A stretch of 64,000 bases of DNA from an actinobacterium acMicro-4 (GCA_000754445.1 JNSD01000013.1:124001-188000); one strand, 5' to 3'; shown: positions 8,856 to 17,865, numbered from the stretch's first letter. Translations and numbers: made by a program. The notes: generated by a model not told the origin, from the sequence alone.

Positions 8856-9443
8856 ATGTCCAAACCCCAACGACGACTCCCCGCGTCGGTGTATTGGCGG
8901 CGCCGAATTGTGGTGCTCGGTGGCGTGTTGGCCGTCATCGCTGTGGTTGTCTTGATTATCGTGAGGCCTGGCTTTGGTGCGAACCAGGGGTCAACGCAAG
9001 ACGAGACTGACGCAATGAACCAGGGACCAACCCTTGGGACCTGCCTTCCCAGCCAAATCGAGCTGGTGGCACGGACCGATCAGAATTCCTATGACAGCGG
9101 GATGAACCCTCAACTCTGGATGGGCATCCGGAACATTTCCACCGTGGACTGCGTTGTGGAGGTGGGCACCGATGTTCAGCGCTACGAAATAAGTTCAGGC
9201 GACGACCTGATTTGGAACTCCAGTCACTGCCAAACTGACGCAGTGCCCTTCGAGGTAACACTTCTGGCCGGCAGCGAGCAGGAAACAGTAGCAATTCCTT
9301 GGGATCGAACCCGGTCTGCTGTTGACACGTGTGCCACCCCTGAAACCCGCCCGGTGATGCAAGGTGGTGGCTCGAGCTATCACCTCAGGGTCTTCTTGGG
9401 TGACCTGGAATCTGCTGAAACCCGCCAGTTCTTGCTGAACTAG
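8856..9443 (+). CDS. Membrane-anchored exported protein, unknown function
   Basis: 195 residues. A basic N-terminus (KPQRRLPASVYWRRR) and one membrane helix (about 18-38, VVLGGVLAVIAVVVLIIV) place the remainder outside the cell. The ectodomain has five cysteines (CLP, DCVV, HCQ, TCAT among them) and a beta-rich pattern like proteins next to radA in other Microbacteriaceae; I do not recognise a defined family, although a DUF4232-like fold is possible. Its stop and the radA stop share the tetranucleotide CTAG. No Shine-Dalgarno site is visible; expression is probably leaderless. Confidence 0.75.
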   Translation: MSKPQRRLPASVYWRRRIVVLGGVLAVIAVVVLIIVRPGFGANQGSTQDETDAMNQGPTLGTCLPSQIELVARTDQNSYDSGMNPQLWMGIRNISTVDCVVEVGTDVQRYEISSGDDLIWNSSHCQTDAVPFEVTLLAGSEQETVAIPWDRTRSAVDTCATPETRPVMQGGGSSYHLRVFLGDLESAETRQFLLN

Positions 9444-10792
9444 AAGGCCGGTGCGGTCTTCTTCGCCGGGCTTTCTGCAAATGCCCGGCGAATAGCCTCA
9501 GCGATGCTCGCGTGGGACTGATCCAACATCAGGTCAAACCCGAGCCGAGAGGCTTCTGAGGCTCTCTGGGCAGCTTGGCTGACCTGGCGAATTTCTCCAG
9601 CGAGGCTGATTTCCCCGATGGCAACCATGGTCGGTGATAGGGGCGTGTCTTTGGCTGCGCTGGCAACAGCGAGAGCAATGGCTAAGTCTGCACCCGGCTC
9701 GTGGATGCGAATACCTCCGACGGTCGACACGTAGACATCAGCCTGAGACAACGCGATGCCCGCACGCCTCTCCAATACAGCAAGCAGCATGGCAACCCGT
9801 GATGACTCCACGCCGTTGACTACCCGCCGAGGCTGCGGTGCTGAGCTTGGAACCACGAGGGCCTGAATTTCCACGGGTAGGGCTCGTCTGCCCTCCAGTG
9901 CGATGGTGATGCAGGTCCCACTCACCGGAGTGCCTGTGCCGGAGCGGAAAAGGCTACTGGGGTCTGGAACCTCAACGATTCCAGATCCACTCATTTCAAA
10001 ACATCCCACCTCGTCGGTGGGCCCAAAGCGGTTCTTATGGGCCCGGATGAATCGCAAGGATGTCTGACGATCGCCTTCGAACTGGCAGACCACGTCGACT
10101 AGGTGCTCGAGCGTTCTCGGTCCCGCAACCTGTCCATCTTTGGTGACGTGGCCGACCAAGATAATTGGCATCGCGGTGTCTTTGGCGACCCTGATGAGCG
10201 TCGCAGCAACCTCTCGAACTTGGGCAACACCGCCGGCTAACCCTTCGAGGACACCTGACGAGACCGTCTGGACCGAGTCAACAATGAGCAAGTCTGGATT
10301 CAACGACTCAACATGGCCGAGCACCGACCCCAGGTCGGTGTCGTTTGCCAGGTAGAGGTTGTCGTTGAGGCCACCGGTCCTCGATGCCCTCAAGTAGACC
10401 TGGCCGGCGGATTCTTCCGCGCTGACATAGAGAACTCTGCGCCCTCCCCTAGCAGCGTGAGCGGCGACCTCGAGCAACAGCGTGGATTTGCCAACCCCTG
10501 GTTCTCCCGAGAGCAAGATGACAGCGCCTGGGACAATTCCTCCGCCGAGCACCCGATCAAACTCGCCAACACCCGTCGGGTGGTGACCGCTCTCGATGCC
10601 GGAATGTTCCGTAATCGGCTTCGCAGTTTTGTCCCCCAGGGGGATCACTGCCTTGACCTGCTTAGACGCGGTTGTCGGGGCGCCGGTCTCGGTCACGGTG
10701 CCCCACGCTTGGCACTCCCCGCAACGACCAACCCACTTGAGCGTGGTCCAACCACAGTCATCGCATCGATAGGCGGGCTGGGTTTTGGCCAT
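9440..10792 (-). CDS. radA: DNA repair protein RadA/Sms
   Basis: 450 residues, family-typical. A C4 zinc finger lies at the start (C10, C13, C24, C27 in RCDDC...RCGEC), then the RecA-like ATPase with Walker A GEPGVGKST near 100, the diagnostic RadA motif KNRFG near 255, and a C-terminal Lon-protease-like domain (GGIRIHEPGADLAIALAVAS). RadA is a DNA-branch-migration helicase in recombination repair. TACGCT sits 6 nt before the ATG. It converges with the exported-protein gene, overlapping it by 4 nt. Confidence 0.97.
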   Translation of the reverse strand: MAKTQPAYRCDDCGWTTLKWVGRCGECQAWGTVTETGAPTTASKQVKAVIPLGDKTAKPITEHSGIESGHHPTGVGEFDRVLGGGIVPGAVILLSGEPGVGKSTLLLEVAAHAARGGRRVLYVSAEESAGQVYLRASRTGGLNDNLYLANDTDLGSVLGHVESLNPDLLIVDSVQTVSSGVLEGLAGGVAQVREVAATLIRVAKDTAMPIILVGHVTKDGQVAGPRTLEHLVDVVCQFEGDRQTSLRFIRAHKNRFGPTDEVGCFEMSGSGIVEVPDPSSLFRSGTGTPVSGTCITIALEGRRALPVEIQALVVPSSAPQPRRVVNGVESSRVAMLLAVLERRAGIALSQADVYVSTVGGIRIHEPGADLAIALAVASAAKDTPLSPTMVAIGEISLAGEIRQVSQAAQRASEASRLGFDLMLDQSHASIAEAIRRAFAESPAKKTAPAF

Positions 10793-10798
10793 ACCACC

Positions 10799-10804
10799 AG
10801 CGTA
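10799..10804 (-). promoter_or_regulatory. -10 element TACGCT of radA (leaderless geometry)
   Basis: On the minus strand TACGCT-GGTGGT-ATG: a 6-nt gap to the radA start codon. Confidence 0.6.
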
Positions 10805-10871
10805 GGGCTCAGTACCGACCCACAGGGTGAGGCGTGGAAATCTGGGGTGAAATCAGCCGCAATGCCCGGTA

Positions 10872-10877
10872 TACACT
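10872..10877 (+). promoter_or_regulatory. -10 element TACACT of tRNA-Ser
   Basis: TACACT lies 7 nt before the first base of the mature tRNA, embedded in GGTATACACTCG. The position fits transcription starting at or very near the mature 5' end. Confidence 0.5.
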
Positions 10878-10884
10878 CGTAGGC

Positions 10885-10974
10885 GGTACCGTGTCCGAGC
10901 GGCCGAAGGTGCAACTCTCGAAAAGTTGTGTGGGTGAAAGTCCACCGTGGGTTCAAATCCCACCGGTACCGCCA
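10885..10974 (+). tRNA. tRNA-Ser (anticodon CGA)
   Basis: A 90-nt class II tRNA can be folded by eye. The acceptor stem GGTACCG pairs with CGGTACC, followed by discriminator G and an encoded CCA. The anticodon arm CAACT-CTCGAAA-AGTTG places CGA at positions 34-36, reading UCG. A long variable arm (GTGGGTGAAAGTCCAC) and the T arm GTGGG-TTCAAAT-CCCAC complete it. The long variable arm is characteristic of serine tRNA. Confidence 0.95.
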
Positions 10975-11025
10975 TGTCGATTAGGTGACCATCTGACTAC
11001 GGATCAGAAGCTTGGTCCCACATCT

Positions 11026-11042
11026 CCCCGGCGACGCCGGGG
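11026..11042. terminator. G+C-rich hairpin between tRNA-Ser and the VIT gene
   Basis: CCCCGGC-GAC-GCCGGGG forms a 7-bp stem with a 3-nt loop. It lies 50 nt after the tRNA and 27 nt beyond the convergent VIT gene, so it could serve both. Neither side has a clear T run. Confidence 0.45.
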
Positions 11043-11068
11043 GCTTCTGGCGGTTCCTGTGCGGGGAA

Positions 11069-11782
11069 CTACAGCGCGACGCCTGAACCTAGCAGGTGCC
11101 CAATTGCCCAGGTCAGTGCGAGAGCGAGTCCGCCGCCGAGGGTAACCCGCAGGACGGGACGGAGCACCTTGCTGCTGCCTAAATAGGCCCCGGCAGCACC
11201 CGTAATTGCCAGTGCTAACAGTGACGCCAGGAAGGTAACGGGAAGGCGTGCATCACCGGGAGTGAGCGCAATGGCTGCCATCGGTAGGGCGGCACCTGCT
11301 AGGAAAGACAGCGCGGAGGACAGGGCTGCGTGCCACGGGTTCGTGAGCTGATTCTCGTCAATTCCTAACTCAGCATCCAAGTGCGCACGGAAGGCGTCGT
11401 GATCGGTCAGCTCTTGTGCGACGAGCTGAGCGGTTTTCTTGCTCAAGCCTTTTGCTTGGTAGATATCGGCGAGCTCTTGAAGCTCGGCTTCGGGTTGGTC
11501 AATGAGTTCCTGACGCTCGCGAGCAATGAGGGAAGCCTCGCTGTCTCGTTGCGAACTGACCGAGACGTATTCGCCAATAGCCATCGACAACGATCCAGCG
11601 ATGATGCCGGCTACGCCTGCAATCAGGATGGCGCTCAGGTCCGAGGTCGCGGCCGCAACGCCAATGACGAGAGCGGCAATGGACACAATTCCGTCGTTAG
11701 CGCCGAGGACTCCCGCGCGTAAGCGGTTGAGGTGAGCCGAGAACGTCACACGATGGGGCTCTAGGCCGTGGATGTCGGACAC
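11069..11782 (-). CDS. VIT1/CCC1-family transporter
   Basis: 237 residues from the second of two in-frame GTG codons, chosen because TATGCT ends exactly 6 nt before it. The protein opens with the family signature RAGVLGANDGIVSIAALVIGVA and continues AGSLSMAIGEYVSVSSQRD. A charged cytosolic loop (about 80-150) precedes three C-terminal membrane segments. Members move Fe2+ or Mn2+; the metal here is not predictable from sequence. It stands alone, divergent from the sigma-factor gene. Confidence 0.9.
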   Translation of the reverse strand: MSDIHGLEPHRVTFSAHLNRLRAGVLGANDGIVSIAALVIGVAAATSDLSAILIAGVAGIIAGSLSMAIGEYVSVSSQRDSEASLIARERQELIDQPEAELQELADIYQAKGLSKKTAQLVAQELTDHDAFRAHLDAELGIDENQLTNPWHAALSSALSFLAGAALPMAAIALTPGDARLPVTFLASLLALAITGAAGAYLGSSKVLRPVLRVTLGGGLALALTWAIGHLLGSGVAL

Positions 11783-11788
11783 CTCCAC

Positions 11789-11794
11789 AGCATA
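11789..11794 (-). promoter_or_regulatory. -10 element TATGCT of the VIT gene
   Basis: Minus strand TATGCT-GTGGAG-GTG: a 6-nt gap to the second GTG, which decides between the two possible starts. Confidence 0.55.
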
Positions 11795-11889
11795 CTCAGG
11801 ACTAGGACTTCGGCGGGCCGAGATTTAGTGGGGGTGTGGTGAAAGATTTCCCACCCTGCAGACATAAGCTCAGTAACGGAAGGCAGGCC

Positions 11890-12402
11890 ATGGATAACGA
11901 CCACTCCTTGTTTCGCGAGGTATATCGCGACTATGTGGGGCCAATTCGCGCTTATCTGGCCAGGCGCGTCCCCTTCGGCGAGGTCGAAGACTTGGCCGCC
12001 GATGTTTTCGCTGTGGCATGGAAAAAGCGCGCCTCGGTCACCCCCGGTGAAGAATTGCCCTGGCTGTATCGGATTGCGTCTTTTGTGGTCGCTAACTACC
12101 GCAGGAAAGAACGGCACCGCCTGGATGTGTTGTGGCTTTTTCATGAGCCAGACACCGCTCCGGCTGCGGATAGCTTCTTAGAGACCGACCCAGACCTCGC
12201 TAACGCCTGGAAGCGGCTCACGAGCGCCCAACAGGAACTGTTGGCGCTCGTGATTGTTGAGGGTCTTGCCCTTCGGGATGTCGCGCTCGTCATGGGCACT
12301 ACTCCCAACGCCCTCAGCATTCGCCTCCACCGGGCGAAGAAGCAGCTAGCGGAGGGGCTCACAAAACTTCAGGGTGAAAGATTAAGCAGCGAGGGGACAT
12401 AA
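11890..12402 (+). CDS. ECF-type RNA polymerase sigma factor
   Basis: 170 residues from MDNDHSLFREVY; this ATG is preceded by GGAAGGCAGG, and the open frame upstream is unlike the family. Region 2 spans about 8-75 (LAADVFAVAWKKRASV, WLYRIASFVVANYRRKERHR) and region 4 about 105-160 (LTSAQQELLALVIVEGLALR, then DVALVMGTTPNALSIRLHRA). A 7-nt gap separates it from a gene for a membrane-anchored exported protein that is presumably its regulator or effector. The subgroup and target promoters cannot be decided by eye. Confidence 0.88.
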   Translation: MDNDHSLFREVYRDYVGPIRAYLARRVPFGEVEDLAADVFAVAWKKRASVTPGEELPWLYRIASFVVANYRRKERHRLDVLWLFHEPDTAPAADSFLETDPDLANAWKRLTSAQQELLALVIVEGLALRDVALVMGTTPNALSIRLHRAKKQLAEGLTKLQGERLSSEGT

Positions 12403-12409
12403 ACCCACT

Positions 12410-13858
12410 ATGAACACCATTGATAAAGATTTTGACGACCGTCTTCGTCGGGCTTTCCCGAACACGCCCTCCCCGTCCACCGACGATGGGATTCTTGGAG
12501 AATCGTCCCTCGCTGCGCGCACGCCGAGCGCTCTTGATCCCCACGCCACCAGGAGAATTGCGTCCACTTCGTTACTGGGCGTGGGTGCGCTCGCGGTAGT
12601 GGGTGTTGTCGTCACATCGTTTGTTCTTCCCTCCCAAGGACCGCTGTTCACCATGGCAGAGTCAGGCCAGGGAGCGGCCAGCGCCGAGATGGCGAGCTCT
12701 GACATGAGAATTGGTCTGTGGGTCGAGTACGAATACGAAGCTGGTGATGGCCTCGGAACTGATCCTGGCCGCGGTGCTGTCTATCAGCTTGAACTCGATG
12801 GCACGCCTGAGGCTCTCCTGGAGAAACTTGGGGCCACCCTTGGTGTCTCCGGCGAAGCGCAGAAGAGCCAATACTTTGATCCTCAATGGCCGAGTTACTT
12901 CGTGGGCACTGAGGACTGGACTTCGCCCTCCATTGGCACCACGTGGACTGGGACCGGTAACTGGTATTACAACAACCCTGCTGCTTACCCCGAGCCCATC
13001 TGCACCGACGTTCCTCTGTCCGAGGATGGCACCGAAGGTGGCTATCAAGACTGCGTTACTCCAGAGCCCACCGGCGAGCTTCTCTCAGTGGAGCAGGCAA
13101 CCGCGGAGGCGGTGGAACTGTTCCGCGCGACTGGCCTCGATGTCAGCTCCGCTGACGTTCGTGTTGTGTCCAATGACGCCTGGGGCATTGGAGTCTCTGC
13201 TGCTCTGTATGTGAATGGCACCGAGACCGCCCTCGAGTGGACTGCCTACTGGGTGCCTGGGCCGCTCCTGTCTTCTGCCTCTGGCCACTCCGTGGTTGTG
13301 CGTGAACGAGGAGAGTTTGACACCATCAGCCCGGTCGACGCTGTTGATCGGCTGGCCTCTGGTGCATGGTGGGGCTCGCCTGCAACGTCCTACTACTACG
13401 GGGCCACCGGTATCGCCGAAGCAACCACCAGGAGCCCTGGTGTCTCCGTGGGAAGCGCGGAGGAAGGCTCTACCGACGCTGCCGAGCCCGAGGTGGTTCC
13501 AGACCCAGGGACCCCCACGGACGAACCCACCGACGAACCCACCGACGATGTTCCCACGACAGAGCCGGAGCTACTTCCAGAACCCCTACCAGAACCCCTA
13601 CCCGAGCCAGAGCTTCCCACCGAGCCTGAAATTATCCGAGCCACAGTAACCTCCGCTGAGTCGGCGCTGTTGCTGGTGTGGGACGCTAGCGGTAATGCCT
13701 GGCTGGTTCCTGGCTACGTCATGCGCTACGGCGATGACGACTGGAGTTGGCTGAGTGTGATCTCGCTGATTGAGGGAATCATTGAGATTCCAGAGCCCAT
13801 GCCCATCGACATCATGCCCATGCCAGCACCCATGCCAGAGCCCTACATCGAAGAGTAG
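12410..13858 (+). CDS. Large exported Pro/Glu-rich protein, candidate anti-sigma partner
   Basis: 482 residues. A cytoplasmic N-terminus of about 45 residues (DKDFDDRLRRAFPNTPSPST) precedes one membrane helix (about 48-70, LLGVGALAVVGVVVTSFVLP) and a long extracellular part. The ectodomain has a Tyr/Trp-rich globular section (about 95-330), then a low-complexity linker of PTDEPTDEPTDD and LPEPLPEPLPEP repeats, and ends in a Met/Pro run (PMPIDIMPMPAPMPEP). The topology and position directly after an ECF sigma gene fit an anti-sigma factor or a sigma-controlled surface protein. No zinc-binding anti-sigma motif (HxxxCxxC) is present. I recognise no family. Confidence 0.75.
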   Translation: MNTIDKDFDDRLRRAFPNTPSPSTDDGILGESSLAARTPSALDPHATRRIASTSLLGVGALAVVGVVVTSFVLPSQGPLFTMAESGQGAASAEMASSDMRIGLWVEYEYEAGDGLGTDPGRGAVYQLELDGTPEALLEKLGATLGVSGEAQKSQYFDPQWPSYFVGTEDWTSPSIGTTWTGTGNWYYNNPAAYPEPICTDVPLSEDGTEGGYQDCVTPEPTGELLSVEQATAEAVELFRATGLDVSSADVRVVSNDAWGIGVSAALYVNGTETALEWTAYWVPGPLLSSASGHSVVVRERGEFDTISPVDAVDRLASGAWWGSPATSYYYGATGIAEATTRSPGVSVGSAEEGSTDAAEPEVVPDPGTPTDEPTDEPTDDVPTTEPELLPEPLPEPLPEPELPTEPEIIRATVTSAESALLLVWDASGNAWLVPGYVMRYGDDDWSWLSVISLIEGIIEIPEPMPIDIMPMPAPMPEPYIEE

Positions 13859-13871
13859 GGCGCTCCTCGAA

Positions 13872-14339
13872 TTACGTGCCCTGCTGGGTCTGGGGGTTGG
13901 GTATTGCACCCATGATTCGCCAACCCTCGGGAACCAGCACGAGGGAGTAGAGCAGCGACCCAACTACGCCGGTCGTGGTGGTCACTGTCATGCCGATCTC
14001 GACCTGGTCGAGGCCTGGGTCATAGACACATTGGGAGACGCTAAAGCTAGAGACGTTCATCAGGGGCACAAACCCGTCGCGGATGACCTCTTCAAATTCC
14101 TGCAGACCGATCGCCGCCTGGAAGTCAGGTGCAGCCATCGCGTAGGCAGCAGGGAAGTCCTCGCGACCAAACGCATCGACCTGCGTCGAAATGGTGGCCT
14201 CAACTGCGCTCGCGATACTGTCATCACAGGGTTGGATGCCCCCTAGGGCAACCGGCACCTCGGCTACTGGTGCGGCGCATCCGGCAAACACCAGGGACAT
14301 CGCGCTGAGAAAAGCCACTATCACGACTCGTGCGTTCAT
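13872..14339 (-). CDS. DUF4864-like lipoprotein
   Basis: 155 residues from MNARVVIVAFLSAMSLVFAG; this ATG has a strong AGGAGGG site 6 nt upstream, so I prefer it to an ATG 24 nt earlier. The signal peptide ends in a lipobox with Cys about 21. The mature part (AISTQVDAF-like helix, AAYAMAAPDFQAAIG, FEEVIRDGFVPLM, EGWRIMGAIP) matches the general pattern of DUF4864, a cone-shaped SnoaL-like fold of unknown function. It is divergent from the MMPL gene and may share its control region. Confidence 0.7.
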   Translation of the reverse strand: MNARVVIVAFLSAMSLVFAGCAAPVAEVPVALGGIQPCDDSIASAVEATISTQVDAFGREDFPAAYAMAAPDFQAAIGLQEFEEVIRDGFVPLMNVSSFSVSQCVYDPGLDQVEIGMTVTTTTGVVGSLLYSLVLVPEGWRIMGAIPNPQTQQGT

Positions 14340-14417
14340 GTGCCCTCCTGTGTTGTGGAACACACTGCCCTGCGAACCTGAGTTCTTCCCAAGAAGAATG
14401 GGTGTGGTGTTTGGTAC

Positions 14418-14423
14418 TAAGTT
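14418..14423 (+). promoter_or_regulatory. -10 element TAAGTT of the MMPL gene
   Basis: TAAGTT ends 6 nt before the ATG; no ribosome-binding site lies between. This suggests a leaderless transcript. Confidence 0.5.
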
Positions 14424-14429
14424 TTAGCT

Positions 14430-16553
14430 ATGAATTCTCTCGTTCGTTTCATCACTGGGCCTAAAACCTCCTGGGCCACCCTTCTTATCGGATTGATTTT
14501 CGCCGTCTTGTCCTTCACTGTCTTCGCCGCCGAAGAATCCGACGTTGCTCCCACGAACGGCTTGCCTGATGATGCCGAGGTAGTCCTTGTCGACGAGGCG
14601 TTGGCTTCGATGCCAAACGCCGGTGGCACGGCCGCCGTGGTGGTCTATGCCGCGGAATCCGGTGAGTTCACTGACGAGCAACTGAGCTGGTTGGTGGGCG
14701 AATTTGATCCCATGATTCAGATGCCAGCTGGTGGAGCGAACGAGAAGTTTCTGGACTTTTCTAATGCGGAAATCATGGACGAGGCTTTTGTCCCTCCCGC
14801 CACAGTCTCCGATGACAACACCACCGCAGTTATTACCGTCCCGATGGATGAAATCGACGAGGTAGATCCCAGGGCAGAGCGTATTGCTGAGATCAGGGCG
14901 TTGGCGATCGAGGATATGCCAGCGGGCATGGTCACCTATGTCACTGGACCCGAAGGGTTCCAGGTTGACCTCGCTGGGGTGTTTGCAGGAGCTGACTTCA
15001 CACTGATTCTTGCGACGGTGCTGATCGTGATCGTGCTGCTGTTGGTCACCTATCGCAGCCCTGTTTTGTGGATCGTTCCCCTTGCCGTGGTGGGCACCGC
15101 TGATGGAATGGCGGGCCAAATTGGTCGCAACGTGGCCTCGTTCTTCGGTATTGCCGCGGATGGGTCGGTTACTGGGATTTTGTCGGTACTGGTCTTTGGT
15201 GCCGGAACCAACTACGCACTGTTGCTGATCGCCCGATACCGCGAAGAACTGATGATCTGTGAGGACCGCCACGAGGCGATGGCCAAGGCCTTGAAGGGCG
15301 CAGGACCGGCCATCATCGCCTCTGGTGGAACCGTGACGCTCGCCCTACTGACCCTGTCCTTTGCCGAGCTTGGCGGTAACCGAGCGCTTGGCATTGTGTG
15401 TGCCAGTGGTGTGGTTGTCGCCATGATTGCGGCTCTCGGGGTTCTCCCCGCTGCGATTGTCGTGTTTGGCCGCGGTTTGTTCTGGCCTTTTGTTCCCCGT
15501 TTTGGTGATGTGAACAAGGCGGAAACCGGCTGGTGGGCGAGGCTTGGAACCCGAGTGAGCAAGCGCCCGGTCACCGTGGCCATTGTCGGTGTCGCGATTC
15601 TCGGCGCTCTCACTATCGGTGGAAACGGCGTGACCATTGGAATTCCTGAAACTGAACAGTTCCGAGTTAAGCCAGAGGCTGTGACCGGTATTGAAGTCCT
15701 CGCCGAGGCCTTCCCCGCGGGCACGAGTGCCCCAGCGAGGGTCGTTGCGAACAACGACCAGGCTGAGGATGTTGTCACCGCGGCACTGACACTCGATGTT
15801 GTTGCCAGTGCTGAGGTCGTGAACTCCAATGACAGCCAGTCGCAGATCGACGTTGTGCTCGACGCCGAGGGCGGTAGCGACGAGGCCTACGCGGCCATTG
15901 GTGAACTCCGAGAAGTCGTTTCGGGTGTCCCCGGTGCCAGTGCGTTGGTCGGGGGCGACGACGCGACCAGGTTAGCTGTCAAGCAAGCCTACGAGCGAGA
16001 CCAGCTTCTCGTAATCCCTCTCATTTTGTTGTTGGTCTTCATTGTTCTGGTTCTTCTCCTGAAGGCAATTTTGGCCCCGATTCTGCTGCTTGCGAGCGTG
16101 GTCCTGTCGTTCTTCTCGGCAATTGGAGCCGCCTGGCTCCTCTTTGACAACGTCTTTGGAATGTCTGGTCTGGACTTCAGCGTCTTCCTGTATTCGTTCC
16201 TCTTCCTAGTGGCACTCGGTGTTGACTACAACATCTTCTTGGTCTCACGAGCCCGGGAAGAAGCTGCTGCGATGGCGGGGTCGGTAAGCCAGCCCACGAG
16301 ACCGGCCATGATTAAGGCCCTCGGTGCCACGGGTGGCGTGATTACGAGTGCCGGTATTTTGCTCGCGGCGGTCTTCGCTGTCCTGGGTGTTTTGCCACTG
16401 ATTGCGCTGTTCCAGGTGGGAATCATCGTCGGTATCGGTGTGTTGATCGACACCCTGTTGGTTCGAACCGTGATTGTGCCAGCGACTGCCTTTATCGCAG
16501 GCGATGCCTTCTGGTGGCCACGCAAAAAGATGACGGCCGGAGAGTTCGCTTAG
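14430..16553 (+). CDS. MMPL/RND-family membrane transporter
   Basis: 707 residues with the RND plan: one N-terminal membrane helix (about 10-30), a first extracellular domain containing NGLPDDAEVV, five helices (about 190-360), a second extracellular domain (about 400-520) and a final five-helix block. Both halves carry the MmpL helix-4-type signature: FGAGTNYALLLIARYREEL and ALGVDYNIFLVSRAREEAA. Such proteins export lipids or small amphiphiles by proton antiport; the substrate is unknown. Its stop overlaps the stop of the convergent dehydrogenase by 4 nt. Confidence 0.92.
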   Translation: MNSLVRFITGPKTSWATLLIGLIFAVLSFTVFAAEESDVAPTNGLPDDAEVVLVDEALASMPNAGGTAAVVVYAAESGEFTDEQLSWLVGEFDPMIQMPAGGANEKFLDFSNAEIMDEAFVPPATVSDDNTTAVITVPMDEIDEVDPRAERIAEIRALAIEDMPAGMVTYVTGPEGFQVDLAGVFAGADFTLILATVLIVIVLLLVTYRSPVLWIVPLAVVGTADGMAGQIGRNVASFFGIAADGSVTGILSVLVFGAGTNYALLLIARYREELMICEDRHEAMAKALKGAGPAIIASGGTVTLALLTLSFAELGGNRALGIVCASGVVVAMIAALGVLPAAIVVFGRGLFWPFVPRFGDVNKAETGWWARLGTRVSKRPVTVAIVGVAILGALTIGGNGVTIGIPETEQFRVKPEAVTGIEVLAEAFPAGTSAPARVVANNDQAEDVVTAALTLDVVASAEVVNSNDSQSQIDVVLDAEGGSDEAYAAIGELREVVSGVPGASALVGGDDATRLAVKQAYERDQLLVIPLILLLVFIVLVLLLKAILAPILLLASVVLSFFSAIGAAWLLFDNVFGMSGLDFSVFLYSFLFLVALGVDYNIFLVSRAREEAAAMAGSVSQPTRPAMIKALGATGGVITSAGILLAAVFAVLGVLPLIALFQVGIIVGIGVLIDTLLVRTVIVPATAFIAGDAFWWPRKKMTAGEFA

Positions 16554-17833
16554 CGCTCTTCGAATCCCCACGCCTGGCCATAGCCGCCCTCGGCTTCTGG
16601 CTGTGCCATCAGCTCGAGGAACGGCTTAGCATCAAAGGCTTCTGGACCAAGTACGCCTGTGCCTGACCACACGCCCTGTGCTAGAAGCTCAAGCGCAATG
16701 GCTGGAGCCAAAGCGGTCTGCCACACCACACATTGGGAGTCGTAGTTCTTCATCGTCCACTCGTTGTCACTGGCGTGATAAAGGAACACCTCGCGAGGAT
16801 TTCCGTCCTTGCCCGTGCCGGTCACCCAGACCCCTGCACAGGTGGTGCCCGTCATCCGGTCACCGAGCGTGGCGGGGTCGGGCAGCACCGCGGCGACTAG
16901 GTCGCGCGGTGACACCTCCGCCTTGCCGCGTTTGCCATCGGGTCCAGGTGCAGTGCGAACGCTCACCGGGGCGACTTTATCGAGCCCCAAGAGGTTCAGG
17001 GTCTTCAGGACCCCAATGAACTCTGCGCCAAGACCGTATTTGAAGGTCACGCGCTTGGCGTTGAGAAAACGAGGAACCAGGGAGACTTCTTCGTGCTCAA
17101 CGTTGACACATTCGACTGGCCCGATGCCGGCGGGGAACATGAACACTTCGGGCTCACTGAAGGCTTCGGTGGTGAACCACCCGCGGTCTTTTTCCCAGAT
17201 CAGCGGGGGATTGAGGCACTCTTCGATCGTCGTCCAGATGCTAAACGAGGGCGCAAAGATTTCCTTGCCCTCGTCGTCACGGACGACGAGGTTCGCACCG
17301 TCACGAACGCCAATCTCATCAATGTCGCTAAAGAGGTGATCGCTGGCATATTTAGCGAATACGTCCGAGATTCCAGGCTCCACGCCCATGCCTATCAGGG
17401 CGAGACGCCCGGCTTTTTCCCACTCGGTGGCCCGGTCAAACTGCCAGTCACCGAGTTTGATTCCCGGGGTGTTGTAGGGGTCGGTGGGGTGGGGGATAGA
17501 CAGGCTCATGGCCATATCCATGTAATCGGCATCTGCGTCGAGAGCACCCTGAAAGATGCTCTGCACGAACGCGGGCTCTACCGCGTTCATGACTACGGTC
17601 GCGCCGTGCTTCTTGGCCAGAGCGGTGACGTTCTCCGGTGCTGAGGCGTCGATGTGTTCGGCGCTAAACCGGGCGCGCGCTTCGGGGAATCGCCCTGCAA
17701 TCCACTCCAGCACACCTTCCGCCCGGGACGTGTCGTAGTCGGCAACAATGACGTGCTCATAAAAGTCGCGTGTCGCAAGAAGTTTGGCCAGAGCATTTCC
17801 GACGCCACCGGCGCCCACAAGAAGAATCTTCAT
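16550..17833 (-). CDS. Saccharopine dehydrogenase-family oxidoreductase
   Basis: 427 residues. The Rossmann N-terminus MKILLVGAGGVGNALAKLLA is followed by the family catalytic-core pattern (NAVEPAFVQSIF, DADYMDMAMS, GMGVEPGISDVFAKYASDHL). Proteins of this type include saccharopine reductase, lysine 6-dehydrogenase and carboxynorspermidine dehydrogenase. The motif set does not separate these by eye, and no lysine or polyamine gene is adjacent. It has leaderless promoter geometry. Confidence 0.85.
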   Translation of the reverse strand: MKILLVGAGGVGNALAKLLATRDFYEHVIVADYDTSRAEGVLEWIAGRFPEARARFSAEHIDASAPENVTALAKKHGATVVMNAVEPAFVQSIFQGALDADADYMDMAMSLSIPHPTDPYNTPGIKLGDWQFDRATEWEKAGRLALIGMGVEPGISDVFAKYASDHLFSDIDEIGVRDGANLVVRDDEGKEIFAPSFSIWTTIEECLNPPLIWEKDRGWFTTEAFSEPEVFMFPAGIGPVECVNVEHEEVSLVPRFLNAKRVTFKYGLGAEFIGVLKTLNLLGLDKVAPVSVRTAPGPDGKRGKAEVSPRDLVAAVLPDPATLGDRMTGTTCAGVWVTGTGKDGNPREVFLYHASDNEWTMKNYDSQCVVWQTALAPAIALELLAQGVWSGTGVLGPEAFDAKPFLELMAQPEAEGGYGQAWGFEER

Positions 17834-17839
17834 GCCCTC

Positions 17840-17845
17840 AAACTA
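17840..17845 (-). promoter_or_regulatory. -10 element TAGTTT of the saccharopine dehydrogenase-like gene
   Basis: Minus strand TAGTTT-GAGGGC-ATG, a 6-nt gap. Confidence 0.55.
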
Positions 17846-17865
17846 CCGTCTCAGCGGAACTGTTC

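Noticed and set aside
13500-13630. Short tandem repeats in the sigma-linked gene (possible CRISPR or VNTR)
   Set aside because: Codon-phased PTDEP/LPEP protein repeats in an intact reading frame, without spacers.
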